NCBI GenBank assembly: GCA_025201375.1
Contig: JAIWZP010000014.1
Location: forward strand, 434,001-498,000
From: Gongronella butleri
Taxonomy: Eukaryota; Mucoromycota; Mucoromycetes; Mucorales; Cunninghamellaceae
Direction: 5' to 3'
DNA: 64,000 bases
The notes under the pieces are model-generated. The model searched no databases. It saw only the letters and a program-made list of their open reading frames with translations, and was not told the origin of the DNA. The position numbers were made by a program, and so were the translations under genes. How positions within the stretch are numbered: the first letter of the stretch is position 1; each line of letters opens with the position of its first letter. Shown piece by piece: positions 44,908 through 56,312 of this stretch.

Positions 44908-46155
44908 TTATGTATCGTGTGTGCATGTGGTGACCGCATAGATCATGGTGCCGTATTCGTCGAGATTCTCCAGCCAGTGGTCCACTCTTGCATGCCGCCT
45001 GGCAATGCTGTCATTATCCAAGTCCGCCGGTGTAGGCCACAATTCGTCGATGGTGAGACTCCCTTGCATCCAATCAGCCAAATGGAGATGGTACGCCCTT
45101 TCCCAGTCGTATCGTGTGGCAGCTTGCCAGAGCAGCTTGTTCGCGGGCGCCGGCAGACCGCGTAATTCGGTGCCAAGGAACGTAGGCAAGTTCTCTTGCG
45201 CGCACAAAAGGCTGTCAAACAGGTACATGACAAAGAGTGTGCGCCGTTTCGCCTCGGCGACCATCCACTCTTCCCATCTCGGCAGAGCGTCGGCAGCACA
45301 CACGAGTCCGCGTCGCGCCGAGGCGCTTGCGAGATCTTGTAGCTGTGTCATGGTCAGACGAAACGGCTCCTTGCTGGATGGGTCGAGTCGAAAATAAAGG
45401 ACCAGCACGTAAATCAGGTATGCCTGGAAGGCCGAAAAGAGCGCCTCGTCGTTAAGGCTCGCGTGTCGTCCATACAATTTGTGCATCTCTTGTTGTAAAA
45501 TGGCAATGGAAGCTTGATTGTCGTTTGTCAATGGATTTGAGCATATCCGCACCAGGCTCAGGCAAAGTGTCAATGGCAATTCTGCTGCGTGCTGCGATTT
45601 CAACTGCTGCGGATGAATAAATGGCAAGATTTGGCCATTGATGACCATGCTTGCATACGATTTGAGAATGCGATGAATAAAAGTGCGGACACCATTTGGG
45701 TATTTTTTCACAACCTGGCCCGGCACAGGGATGTATGCATGAATCCAGCGATTCTGGATATCGTCAGCGTTGATGGGGCAAAGCAGATTAAGATCGGCAA
45801 AGTCGGTATCAATTTTGTGTGTAGAGGAAGGTGCTTCACCACGAATTGGCGGCAAAAAGTCCAATGGGTTGCCAGGGGTTTCCAGCAGCTGCAAGGTGTT
45901 GCTGTTCAGGGGCAATTGATCGTCAAAGTGCGCCATTTTAAGTGACGGCAAGGAGAAAAGCGCCCGCGCGTTGTGTTGTGTCCTGTTAGACGCGGTTGTT
46001 GGCTCAATTGGTTTGGCAGGTAAAGAACAGGCAAGGGATCGCCGTGCGCACCTTTCGCAGCTTCTATTTTGAGCACGGCGTTCACATTTTGTTCTTGCTT
46101 TGGCGCACTGCTGGCAAGACTTTTGACGAGAGGTCGAATAACGTGGCTTTTTCAT
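44908..46155 (-). CDS. Zn2Cys6 (fungal binuclear cluster) transcription factor
   Basis: Single exon, 415 residues from the ATG at 46155; the frame extends further upstream without another good start. The DNA-binding cluster is at residues ~12-42: SCQQCAKARTKC, then CERC, then C in ARRSLAC, spacing C-X2-C-X6-C-X8-C-X2-C-X6-C. The rest resembles the alpha-helical middle homology region of such regulators (LPLTLCLSLVRIC, ALFSAFQAYLIYVLVLYFRL, AKRRTLFVMYLFDSLLC). It runs in the same direction as the adjacent MFS exporter, about 190 bp from its stop codon, so it may regulate that gene. The absence of introns contrasts with the intron-rich genes elsewhere. Confidence 0.92.
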   Translation of the reverse strand: MKKPRYSTSRQKSCQQCAKARTKCERRAQNRSCERCARRSLACSLPAKPIEPTTASNRTQHNARALFSLPSLKMAHFDDQLPLNSNTLQLLETPGNPLDFLPPIRGEAPSSTHKIDTDFADLNLLCPINADDIQNRWIHAYIPVPGQVVKKYPNGVRTFIHRILKSYASMVINGQILPFIHPQQLKSQHAAELPLTLCLSLVRICSNPLTNDNQASIAILQQEMHKLYGRHASLNDEALFSAFQAYLIYVLVLYFRLDPSSKEPFRLTMTQLQDLASASARRGLVCAADALPRWEEWMVAEAKRRTLFVMYLFDSLLCAQENLPTFLGTELRGLPAPANKLLWQAATRYDWERAYHLHLADWMQGSLTIDELWPTPADLDNDSIARRHARVDHWLENLDEYGTMIYAVTTCTHDT

Positions 46156-46346
46156 TGTCGTCCGCCGTATTTTAGCGATGCAAGGAGGGGTATCAGAACG
46201 ACGTGAAAAAAAAAGAAACGGAAAACACTTGAAGCTCCGTCTCGTTTTTCTGCAAATGCAAAGCAATCGCTTTTAAAACCACGATGTCGCATAAAAAAAA
46301 AAAAAAAGATCGTCGTTTTTTATTCAAATTTAATTGTGTCAAATTC

Positions 46347-47733
46347 TCATTTTTGTTCCTCGCGTCTCCATTGCGCCGCATATTTCCATTGAATGAACGG
46401 TCCGACTAGGGCGACAAGCTGGACAGCCACACAAATTGTAAATGCGGGCCCTGGGCCATTTAAACCATTGATCATTGGCATGACAAAGCTTGTACCTCCT
46501 GCAGCAAAGAGGCACCGCGCCAGATTAAGGCTCGCGCTGGCTGCCGCACTTCTGTCTGGAAAGAGATCGACCAAATAAGTCATGATCAGCGATTGCGTCG
46601 AGACCGCGGTCCAACCGGTGATAAATGTCGAGACAATAGGCACGGCAATGTGGACTTGCTCTGGAAACTGGATTGTCCACCCGAAAAGAAGAATGGAAAG
46701 GCATTGTATCGTGGAAAAAATGGGCACCAGGCGCAAACGCGCCTTTTCCAAAGGAAAATCGGCTTCGTGGCTGATGGTCGCGCCATTTTCACAGCCCAAG
46801 CGTGCGTCGTGCTTGTTCTTGACGCGTCTATAGTCAATGTCCAGGATTTTGCCCGTGACGAGGGTGCCAATCATCGATCCCACGCCGTTGGCGATAAAAG
46901 TTAAGCCCACCTGGAATTCATTCAATCCGTAGCGACTTTCAAATAGGGACGACATGGCGGTGATGGTCATTTGCCAAACGGCGTAGTAGACGGCGAGGAA
47001 GAGGATGATTGGCGCAGCGCGTTTGCTCAGAAGCATGCTGAGTGGGCCTAGAAGATCGATTTTTTTCTTTTCGGCGAGTCCAGGCAGTGGCGCGTCTTTG
47101 TAGTGGATTCGGGTCGTTTTTTGATAAACATTCAGTGGAAATTTGGCCAAAGGATTGTTAGATGGCGTCAGTGCGCCATTCCCAACGATGGAGCGCAACG
47201 TTTCGGGCAAAAGGAGGACCAGCAAGCAGAGGAAGATGCCGCTGTAGATGACCAAGAACCAAAAGATGGCTCGCCAACCCAGGGAATTGGCAATGGCGCC
47301 GCCAATGACCGGTCCGGCAGCCACAGGCACAAGGAGTCCCGCTTGAAATATGCCCATGAACCCACCGCGCTCGGCACGCGTGGTGATGTCGCCAATGACC
47401 CCTGAGCCAATGGCAATGGTGCTTGCACTACCCGTGCTTTGGAGGCATCGCAGCACCAAAAGCGTCGCATAATTCTTGGTCTCGGCTAAACCAATACATG
47501 CTGCGACAAAAACGACAAAAGTGCCAATGTAGGCGGATCGGCGTCCCTTGACATCGGAAATCGGGCCCCACAGACTCGGTGCGAGCCCCTGAAAAATAAG
47601 GTATGAGGTCACTGTGAGATTGATGAGATCAATTGACACGCCAAGATCGCTCGCAATGGTCGGCAATGCAGGAAAATAAATATTGGACGCGAATCCAGAG
47701 ACTAAAACCGCATGTTTGCATGTCAGAATGGTC

Positions 47734-47793
<60 letters not shown>

Positions 47794-47966
47794 CAATGTT
47801 CCTTACAGGTTGCTGCTGTCGATGCCATGATAATGATGAACCATTTTTGTCGCTTGTCAAAGATGCTAAATGGCGGCTCAAGGGGAATTTCGTCTTGTAT
47901 CATGATCGCTGTACTGCTAGTGGTGGAATCTATCGGCAAATTGGTGGTATCCTTGAAGGTCGTCAT
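46347..47966 (-). CDS. MFS drug:H+ antiporter-like exporter (DHA1, Qdr/Dtr-like)
   Basis: Two exons: 47807-47966 and 46347-47701, coding 504 residues. The intron joins ASTAATF to SGFASNIYFPALPTIA inside the first membrane helix. MFS motif A is seen in loop 2-3 (GPISDVKGRRSAYIG). Antiporter-type blocks are seen (LRCLQSTGSASTIAIGSGVI, GVIGDI, AGPVIGGAIANSLGWRAIFW). About 12 hydrophobic segments are visible, with a hydrophilic central loop (about residues 225-260). SNIYFPALP resembles the QDR subfamily (polyamine, dityrosine or drug export). The substrate is unknown. The intron holds a 55-T tract on the plus strand. I chose the ATG at 47966; the frame continues upstream through a 9-bp tandem repeat without a better ATG. 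Confidence 0.9.
47735..47789. repeat. 55-nt T homopolymer inside the MFS intron
   Basis: Uninterrupted T run (A run in the sense transcript) within intron 47702-47806. Confidence 0.9.
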
Positions 47967-48051
47967 TTTGTTGGAGAAGAAATCGATCAAAAAGCAAACG
48001 CAGCCCGATTTTTTATAGCCTTCCAGAGTGTCGGACCTGACGAAACCGCCG

Positions 48052-48098
48052 GGATTGACGGAATTGACGGAATTGACGGAATTGATGCGATTGGCGGG
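48052..48098. repeat. Tandem GGAATTGAC (9-bp) repeat upstream of the MFS gene
   Basis: Four to five copies of a 9-bp unit, the outer ones degenerate. They lie between the MFS start and the isochorismatase-like relic. Confidence 0.75.
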
Positions 48099-48251
48099 GT
48101 TGAAGGCACGCACGGAGCTGACAAATGATTTCCGGAGTTGAGATCAGGAGTTGAGGTGATTCGTGTGCCTCCTAAAAAACGGGCGTTTTCGATCGTTCTT
48201 CCTTTTTTTTTTTTTTTTTTTTTTTTTTTCTTATTTAAAGATTTTCCAACG

Positions 48252-48671
48252 ATGGCAAACACCACCTCTTTAAATTTTGGCACTAATTATGCTGTTCTCA
48301 ATCTTGACTGGATGTCGTTGCTTATCAATGGCGTCAAGGACACGCCTGAGGGCCGCGAATTCATCGAAAATTGCGTCAAACGGAACGACGCTGTTAAGTG
48401 GTGCTATGCTTGCAAAAGGACGAGCATCCGCAGCTGACCCAACTTGCATAGCCTGCTTTGAGTCTTTCAGGCGTCGCCTTGTCCTCCATTTATCGCTTGT
48501 TTGACTTGGATTACAACATTTACGTCATTAGAGAAAATGTATTGGAATTGCCGGCCAACCACACCGCCGCCGTACGCCAATGTGATCTTAGATATGTTGT
48601 TACCAGGCATGGGTCTGGGTGTGGTCTCCATTTCAGACGTACTACAAGCACTCGTGCGGCAGGAGCGATGA
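48252..48671 (+). pseudogene. Broken isochorismatase-like hydrolase gene
   Basis: The start (ATG at 48252) encodes NYAVLNLDWMSLLINGVKD and TPEGREFIENCVK, matching the N terminus of fungal isochorismatase-family cysteine hydrolases as I recall them. After about 60 codons the frame ends. Homology resumes near 48462 with LSGVALSSIYRLFDLDYNIY and VIRENVLELPANH, the family's C-terminal half. A middle segment of roughly 90 residues is missing. A one-base frameshift follows near 48583-48586, after which ILDMLLPGMGLGVV is readable to TGA at 48671. So there is an internal deletion plus a frameshift. The gene is divergent from the MFS exporter and may once have belonged to the same accessory cluster. 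Confidence 0.72.
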
Positions 48672-49289
48672 TTCGAGCATGGCGAACCGTCAGACTAGAC
48701 AAATTCTTGATTTTAATAAAATAATCAGTAGATCGTCATGATCGAAAATGATTGATTTGGGTAGCAAATCACGTCAGACCTTCATTTGAGCATGTGCGCA
48801 TGTCTCTAGGTAGTGTAATTAGTCAAAAATAAAAGTTAAAAAGATAAATTTGCCTCAAAATCACTGATTAGACCATGTCAACCTTTTAAGAATGCAGGTA
48901 TCCGCCGGTGCGTGTTATGATATCATTTTTGCATGAATTTTTATTATTTCAAGGGCGCGCATTGTCAAGCTTATTGAGAAAAATAAATTTGAAAGAATGA
49001 AAACATCCAATTTTGAAAATGAGATGATTCAACAACGACGCGTTCCGTTGGCGAGAAACGATGATATTTCGCGCACATCGGTCATGTGCATTCGTGGGTG
49101 CCGGGTATTACATGGAAATGCGCTTTGCGTGTGACTTACGACGCGTCAACTGTCGTGTCGCACGTCCTCTTTGACGCGCCATGACTGGTGGGTCACCCGA
49201 AAATAAAATAAAAGTAAAAACTAGAAATCTACATATTTATTCGACCAAAATTACTAATATACAAAAAGGATACATGATTTTTTTTTCTT
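48672..49289. other. A/T-rich spacer
   Basis: No gene recognised. It contains the 3' flanks of the isochorismatase-like relic and the P-type ATPase. Confidence 0.6.
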
Positions 49290-50576
49290 TTAGAGACGAC
49301 CAAGAATGGTCTTGCGGCGAAGGTATTTCCAGCCCTCGGCGAGGATCATGTAGACGATGGTGGAGATGAAGACGACGACCCATTCAATGGTGATGCCCTC
49401 GTGGCGGAAGACCTGGGTGTTAAGGACGGGGACGTAAAGGGCGATGAACATGATAGCAAAGCCAAAGAGGACGGCGCCGTGCAAATACCAGTTTTGCTTG
49501 CCAAAGACGACCTTGAAGCTGTAGGCGGGGTGCTTGAGATCGCGGCAAGTGTAGCCATGAATCAACAAAAGCACGGTCATGGTGGCAAACAGACAGCCGC
49601 GCGCGCGATACACCCAATAGCAGTTTTCGTCATAGTGCAGGTTGCAATTCTCGCCAAAGTTGCCACCACCCCACGTGAAGATGACGTAGCAAAAGTCAGC
49701 AAGGCAAATGAGACCCATCATGATACCATAGTAGAGGATGTCGACCACATTGCTGCGGCAAAACAGGCTTTCATTGTTGTCACGAGGCGGCACGAGCATC
49801 TGGCGCGGGTGGACGGGTTCCAGTCCAAGCGCCATGGCGGGCGGTGCCGACGTGACGACGTTGTTGAACAGAATCTGAATGGGCGACAGTGGGAACACAG
49901 ATTGACCGAGATTGTCCTTGAAAATGAGACCAAGCAGCAAGGGCGTGACTTCAGCGACATTGACAGACACCATGTGGACGACGAAGCGCGAGATGTTGGC
50001 AAACACGCGTCGGCCTTCCTCAATGGCGCTGACAATGGTCGAGAAATTGTCATCGACAAGCACAATGTCGGCAGCTTGCTTGGCGACATCCGAGCCATTC
50101 TGGCCCATGGCAATGCCAATGTCCGATTCCTTGAGACTGGGGCTGTCATTGACACCGTCACCTGATTTAATAAAGAAAATAAGACACTTTTGCTCATTTT
50201 TGTTAATTTTTTGTTTCTTACCAGTCATGCCGCTGATTTTCTTGCGGCGGTGGAGGGCCTCGATCATCTTGACCTTGGTATCAGGAGAGCAGCGGGCAAT
50301 GACAAGCGGAAGCTCGGGCATGGCGTCGATTTCTTCCTCGGTGAGCTGGTCGAATTCGGTGGCGGGCATCACAAGTTTGCCAACGGACAGGGATTGATCA
50401 GCAGGGTCCTTGGAGAGGCCATAATCAGCGGGCAAAATAGCCACTTCGCGAGCAATGGCGGTGGCGGTGGCCACGTGGTCACCCGTGAGCATATGGACCG
50501 TGATGCCTAAATTGAAAAAAAGGGGGCAACGGGTGAGCAAAACGGGTCTTTTTCCTCTTTTTATCATACTTTTTTG

Positions 50577-50608
<32 letters not shown>

Positions 50609-52835
50609 GTATTTTACCTGCTTTGTGGCACTTTTCGACGGCGCCCTTAGATTCGATGCGAGGAGGGTCGTAGATGCCGACGAGGCCGAGGAAGATCATA
50701 TCTTGCTCAATTTCATCGCGCTTGAATGTGTTGTAATCGACAATGCCATCAGTCTTGATGGGTCTGGCAGCAAGGGAGAGGACGCGCAGGCCACCGCGGG
50801 CAAGATCTTCGACTTTTGGAAGGACGAGTGCCTCGAGGCTGTCTTGGTTCATGGATTGGATGCCGTCCTTGGTCTGGATGCCGACACAGCAGCCGAGAAC
50901 GCGTTCGGTGGCGCCCTTGAGGAACGCGACGCGCTTTTTGTCCTTGTTCTCCGTAATAACGCTCATGCGCTTGATGGTCGAATCAAAGGGGAATTCGCAC
51001 AGGACTTTCCATCCATTTTCCTCGAGAGCGGGCTTGCCCATAAGCATCTTGTGGGCAAAGACCTGCAGGGCAATCTCCGTGGGGTCGCCAATGCCGTGAT
51101 AATTGTCGCCTTCCTTGTCCTTGCGCAATTCAGACATGTTGCACAGCGCCGCATTTTGCACCAGTTGTTGAAAGCCTTCCGAGAGCGCCGATGTGTCCAA
51201 TTGATTGTCGTCTTGCTCAGCAACGACGTTGCCGTCAATGGAGAAGCCCAGACCGGTGACCTTGCAAAAGCCCTCATCAGGGCGCCAAAGACGCGTCAGA
51301 ACCATCTTGGATTGTGTCAACGTGCCCGTCTTGTCGGAGCACACATTGGTCACGGCGCCAAGCATCTCGAGCGCGGCCATGCGGCGCACCAATGCATTCG
51401 ATTTGGCCATGGCGTGCACGCCAAATGCTTGCGTCAATGTCACCACCGCAATCAGACCCTCGGGAATCACCGCAATGGCCGTGGAAATCGCATACAGAAT
51501 CACTTGGTCGTCGATGTTTTGGAACTTGTTGGCACCAAACACAATGATGAGCGACACAATCGCCACAATCAGCAATGCGACGGCCATGTGGTCCAAAGAT
51601 CGTTGCAAAGGCGTGCGCGAGCTGTCGCTGCCATCCAAAAGCCGCTTGGCAATCTTGCCAATCTCAGTGTCCATGGAAATCGCAGTGACAATCGCTTTTA
51701 AAAAAAAGTAGAAAAAAAATACATGAGCACTTATTTTTTTTTACTTTTTTTTTTTTTTCTTTTTTTACCTTTGCCACGGCCCTTTGTGAGCGTGGTGCTC
51801 GAGTAACACATGTTGATACGGTCGCCGAGAGGGCACAATTCGCCCTCAATGACTTCGTTTGACTTGCTGACGGGCACAGATTCACCAGTGAGAAGCGCCT
51901 CGTCGACATCCATATTGAAAGAGCTGTAAAATGGCAAAAAAAAAAAAAAAAAAAAAAGAGGTGAATATTCGCTCGATGGTGGGGGTTCAATTGGCGGGCC
52001 TTACTCGATGACACGGCAGTCAGCGCCCACGACGTCGCCACTCTTCATGACAATCAGGTCACCAGTGACCAATTCGCGGGTAGAGATGACTTTTTGCTCG
52101 CCGCCGCGGATCACGGTGGTGGTGGGCGATGCCATTTGGCGCAGCGACTCCATTGTGCGCTCGGCCTTGTACTCCTGGGCAAAGCCCACACCGGCATTGA
52201 GGATCATGATGGCCGCAATCACACCACCTTCCACCCAATCCTTGAAAGCAAACGAAACAGCCTATTTTTGATTGAAAAAAAAAGAGAGATTGAGTGCCTG
52301 TTTCTTGCCTATTGGCGGCGTGTGTCTGCTAAAAAGCGGCATACTAGAAAGGAAAGAAAGAAAAGAATCAATACCACATGCTACAAAATGGCCATTGCTG
52401 GCCATTTGTTACACAAAAAATTGCTTTACCCATGGCGACAATCAGGATCAGAACCAAGATGTTGAAGAATTGCTTGAACAAGAGTTTGAAGGGATTGACG
52501 CCGCCCTCGCCTTCCAATTCATTGTATCCTTGCACCTTGCAGCGCTCCTCGACCTCGGCGTCGCTCAGACCATCTTCGAGATTGGACTTGACCAGCTGCG
52601 CGACGGTGGCGAGCTCCATGGTGTGGTAAGGCGGACCCTCGACCCGCACAACCTCTTCTTTTTTGCGCTTGACCAGCTTCATCTTTTGCATCAATGTGCT
52701 GCTGATCGACTTGGCCGACTCGGACAAGTTGGATTGCCCTGTGAACGAGCGTGTCAACGAGATGCCTTTTTTGGCCTGCTTCTCATCCTGTGCAAAGCTG
52801 ATGCCATTGCTCTTGTTGCCGTCCGTGGTGTCCAT
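49290..52835 (-). CDS. ENA-like P-type (IID) Na+/K+ efflux ATPase
   Basis: Six exons: 52431-52835, 52005-52261, 51769-51923, 50618-51694, 50222-50506, 49290-50161, about 1016 residues. P-type landmarks in order are a cation-ATPase N domain (YNELEGEGG), VSFAFKDWVEGG, DEALLTGES, AVIPEGL in helix 4, the phosphorylated Asp in CSDKTGTLTQ (about residue 395), KGATE, HMLTGDHVATA and GDGVNDSPSLKESDIG, then the C-terminal helices. The end VFRHEGITIEWVVVF is typical of ENA-type fungal Na+ ATPases. It should extrude Na+ or K+ at the plasma membrane under salt or alkaline stress. Alternative: a related IIC Na/K pump. Intron 1 (52262-52430) is odd: joining at GT and AG leaves one G too many; dropping one G gives the expected IVAMAVSFAF. 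Confidence 0.88.
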
Positions 52836-53864
52836 GCAAGATCAAAAAAAAACAGGGAAATGACAATTAAAAAAAGAGAAAGAAAGAAAAAATCTATCAA
52901 GGGTCGCTTCGATGATCGTCCTTTTAAGAACAACGGAACGGCTCACAACAGAAGAACATAAAGAACGAAAAAAAAAAGTGCAAATGAAAGCCAGCCGTCA
53001 ACTCTAGTGCGCCCTGCGTGGTCGGTGCGATGAAATGGGCGATATGATTGGCCGATCATGGCTCCGCTGACCCTAGGGGTCACCTCGCACTCGAAACAAT
53101 GCCCGTGACAAGGTAGAGTCAGCCTAAGCGGCTTGGTTTCCCGATTTTCCATGGTTCTTTCCATCATCCTTTTTTTTTTCATGAGGTACACGATCATCGT
53201 GTTCTTTTTCTTTTTTTTTTTTTTTTGATCTATGCATTGATGATCCATTGGGTGATCCCAGAGGATGGCCATTGTCCAAGAAAAAATGATGTGGCCAATT
53301 GAGTATGTCAATGGCCATGCGCAATGTTTGAACACGGACGTTTAAGGGTAAAAAAAGTTGGCATTGACATTTTGCATAAATGATACGTAGCGTGCCTTTT
53401 TTGCCGGGATCGTGGGGGGAGCGATCAAAACCCTATTTTCTGATTTATTTTTTTGGGGGGGGGAAGGATGAGCGATTAATGCCAGTCGCGGAGAAGTCGG
53501 GCGGCGCTCCGCCAAAGGGCATAATGCTTCTTTTTCTGGTGTTTCCATTGTGTTTTCTTTACGACCTGTGTGCGGAACATGGCGCCCCATTCATCGACGT
53601 CCATCCGACAAAGCGGCACCATCGCGACCCCGTATTGGTCCTCGCTTTTCTTTTTACAAACCAGGTGTCAAAAAAAACACGTCCACACATCACGAGACCA
53701 CTGCCCTGCCCTCTTTTCCGTCCCATTCTTTTTTTCTGCAGTCAAATGACCTTGAGATCACTCCGTTTGAAACATTGATAACGGCAATGAAAGTGAGCAA
53801 GCGCCCCCCCTTTTTTTAATTTTGCTTGTTTTTCTTTTTGAAATGGGTAGAGCGCATGATGAAA
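52836..53864. other. Spacer
   Basis: About 1 kb between the ATPase start and the 3' end of the first tandem paralog. A/T tracts; no gene recognised. Confidence 0.6.
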
Positions 53865-56039
53865 CTATTGAACGATGCAGCTGTTGCTGCGACTGCGGGT
53901 ATGATTGTCATTGGTGTCGTCTTCCAAGCGGTCGTTTTGCTCGTCGGATGGATGTTCGTGCAGGTGCGAGGGAATTTGGAGATGCGTATGATTGAGTGGC
54001 GGCGTGGCGTGCTCATGGATGGCATTGGGCTTGTCAGGCGATGAATTCAGGTCCATTTCATCCTTGCCCACGTAAGAGAAGACCAATTCGGTGTATGGCG
54101 GCAATTCATCATTGGGATTGAAAAGATTTTGTTGCCGATCTTGCTGGAACGTCGGGCTCCGGCGGCTTGCATTCGATTTCTTGCGACCGCGGCGCATGGA
54201 GATGTTGCTGTTGCTGCTAGGGACGGGGGGCGACGGCGATGAAAAGGCGTGTTTGACCCACGATGCGCCTGGTGCGCGATCATTGGCGCTTGGTGTGCCA
54301 TTTCGGGGACGTTTTGATGCTTGTTCGCCATTGACTGGCTCCATGCTGGTGTTTGAGCGGCGTCGGCGCGCACCAGGCTCGGCCAATGGATTGGTGTGTG
54401 GTACATGGTCGATTTCCGTGCTGATAAATGGGGACTGCGGCGTATTTGGCGGTGACGGAGGCGACGCCAGCATAGGCGACTGAGCGGTGTCTGTGGGCGT
54501 CGCGGTCGACAAATTGGATGCGTAGGAGGCGATGGACGGCGCGGCTGGCGACAAAGAGCGCGTCGAGTTGGTGAAATGATCGTTATGCACGTTTTCGGGC
54601 TTGATGCTGCGCTGGATGGATGACACGGTCTCGCAGAGCCTGCGCAGCGGCGCGTCATTGGTCGAGACACCCGACTCACGAGGGCGAACAGGCGGAGATG
54701 GTGAGCGCGTTGCGTTTTGAGCCCAGTCGGTGCGATTTTGCATCATTGCCGCTGCCATGTACGAATAAAACAGAGGCTCCGAGTCGCCAGATGACTCGTA
54801 CTCTTTCTCGTGAAAGTCCAATAAGAGCTCGGATATCTCCGGTTTGATCGCCATTTCCTCGATCTCGCCCCTGGTGTCGTCCTTGTTGGTATCGTCCACC
54901 TTGTTGGTCTCTTCCACCTTGTTGGTCTCTTCCACCTTGTTGGTCTCTTCCACCTTGTTGGTCTCTTCCACCTTGTTGGTCTCTTCCACCTTGTTGGTCT
55001 CGTCCACCTTGGTCGTCCCCACCTGGACATTTTTCGGGATGAGGTAGCGCGCGTGTGTGCACCGGCAGCTAATGCCTATGCGCTCATTGAGTCTGCGCAA
55101 AAAAAAAAACAAGAGTAACGTCAAAAATGCGCCGTGTTGCCCCGTTTTTCCATTGTTGCTTACAGTGCGCCATTTGTGTGCAGCTTGCGTATGATTCCGT
55201 TGATGTTGCCCTGGGAACCACCAACCATCTTGATCACATCTTGCTGCTTGACGCCATTTGGACCGGCAATCATGACCATATACAGGACATTGAAGACCAA
55301 GGGGCGACGCGTGCACCAATCTACCAGCCATTCAACGTTCTACAAATACAGATCGAAAAAAACCAAGGGGTGAGCACACCAATTGACGCAAATATCATAT
55401 TTTGACGTTTTACCGGCGCGCCAGCAATAACCTCGCGCTTTTGGAGCTCCGTGGACGCGACAATGCGCGCCTTGCGTCCATACTTGTCGCACAACGACGC
55501 CATGGAGCACACCCAGCCGCCACTGATCTCCTCATAAAGTGGCACGGCCATGTCCATGATGGTGGTACTTAACAGAGGCTGTCATGAAAAAAAGAAAAAA
55601 AAGCCAAAAAAAAAAAAAAGCGCTCAGCTGGGTTGCTGTTCTTTTTGTGTTTTCTTGCCCTTTTTTTTTTTTCTTTTTCTCTTTGTTTACGCGTGGTTCC
55701 ATAGCTAACTGCTGGTCACAGAGGGCCAAATCGTTTCTGAGCAGCGTAAAATCGTCATTTTCCATGGTCTTGTCCCATGCTTGGAACATCAAATCGTCAT
55801 CCACTTGATATTGCTTGCGTTCTGGGTCGATGACGCCCTGCAGCACGTCAGGCAGGTCCTCCAAGACCACACCTACCGGGAAAAAATGGAACCATGATGA
55901 AAAACATGGCGCGAAAAGGACGCGTCGCTCTGGAATCACATCCATCCATAGGCTTCTAGGCTTTACCTCGGTAGCCGTGCGCCGCAATTTCTTTTTGGAA
56001 TCGATGAATAGTGGCGTCTGACAATTCAAGTATGACCAT
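53865..56039 (-). CDS. Tandem paralog 1: winged-helix protein resembling the TFIIIC largest-subunit N-terminal region, long polar tail
   Basis: Five exons: 55967-56039, 55691-55872, 55414-55578, 55164-55339, 53865-55092, coding 607 residues. Residues ~1-210 form the shared module: EIAAHGYRGVVLEDLPDVL, a W-containing helix (FQAWDKTMEND), YGRKARIVAS, and a winged-helix segment (FNVLYMVMIAGPNGVKQQDV, then IIRKLHTNGAL, then THARYLIP). The order and spacing recall GTF3C1/Tfc3 (the largest TFIIIC subunit, B-box binding), whose N-terminal part has a similar G-K-x4-VAS block followed by a winged helix. That link is from memory and unproven. The rest is low-complexity: VEETNK repeats, then Ser/Pro/Asn-rich with basic patches (RRRRSN, KRPRNG). 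It could act in RNA polymerase III transcription or as a DNA-binding regulator. Confidence 0.7.
54883..55008. repeat. 18-bp tandem repeat coding VEETNK
   Basis: Seven in-phase 18-bp units (six from 54901 to 55008 plus one more diverged at 54883). They encode VDDTNK, five VEETNK and VDETNK in tandem paralog 1. The central units are identical at the DNA level, so copy number is probably variable. Confidence 0.92.
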
Positions 56040-56312
56040 AAACGAGAAAAAGAAATGGAGGTGATAAAAAAAAGGAAAAACGAAAGAAAGACAAAGAAAA
56101 GGGGGGCCGCCGGCGGGCGTCCATTTTTATTTCATGCGAATTGACAACTTTTTTTTGTTCCCCCGCCCCCCCCCCATCCGGAGTGATTGGAGCAGAGCCA
56201 ATGGCGTCAAAATAGGGGGAGGGGGAAGTAGCAAATCAAGAGCCATGAGGGGTGTGCTTTTATTTTTTTTTCATTTTCGCTTTTTTTTTCAAGTATGAAG
56301 GGGTGGATCATC

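Noticed and set aside
50574..51701. 375-codon plus-strand open frame
   Set aside because: Antisense of the P-type ATPase exon with the DKTGT motif; no family features of its own.
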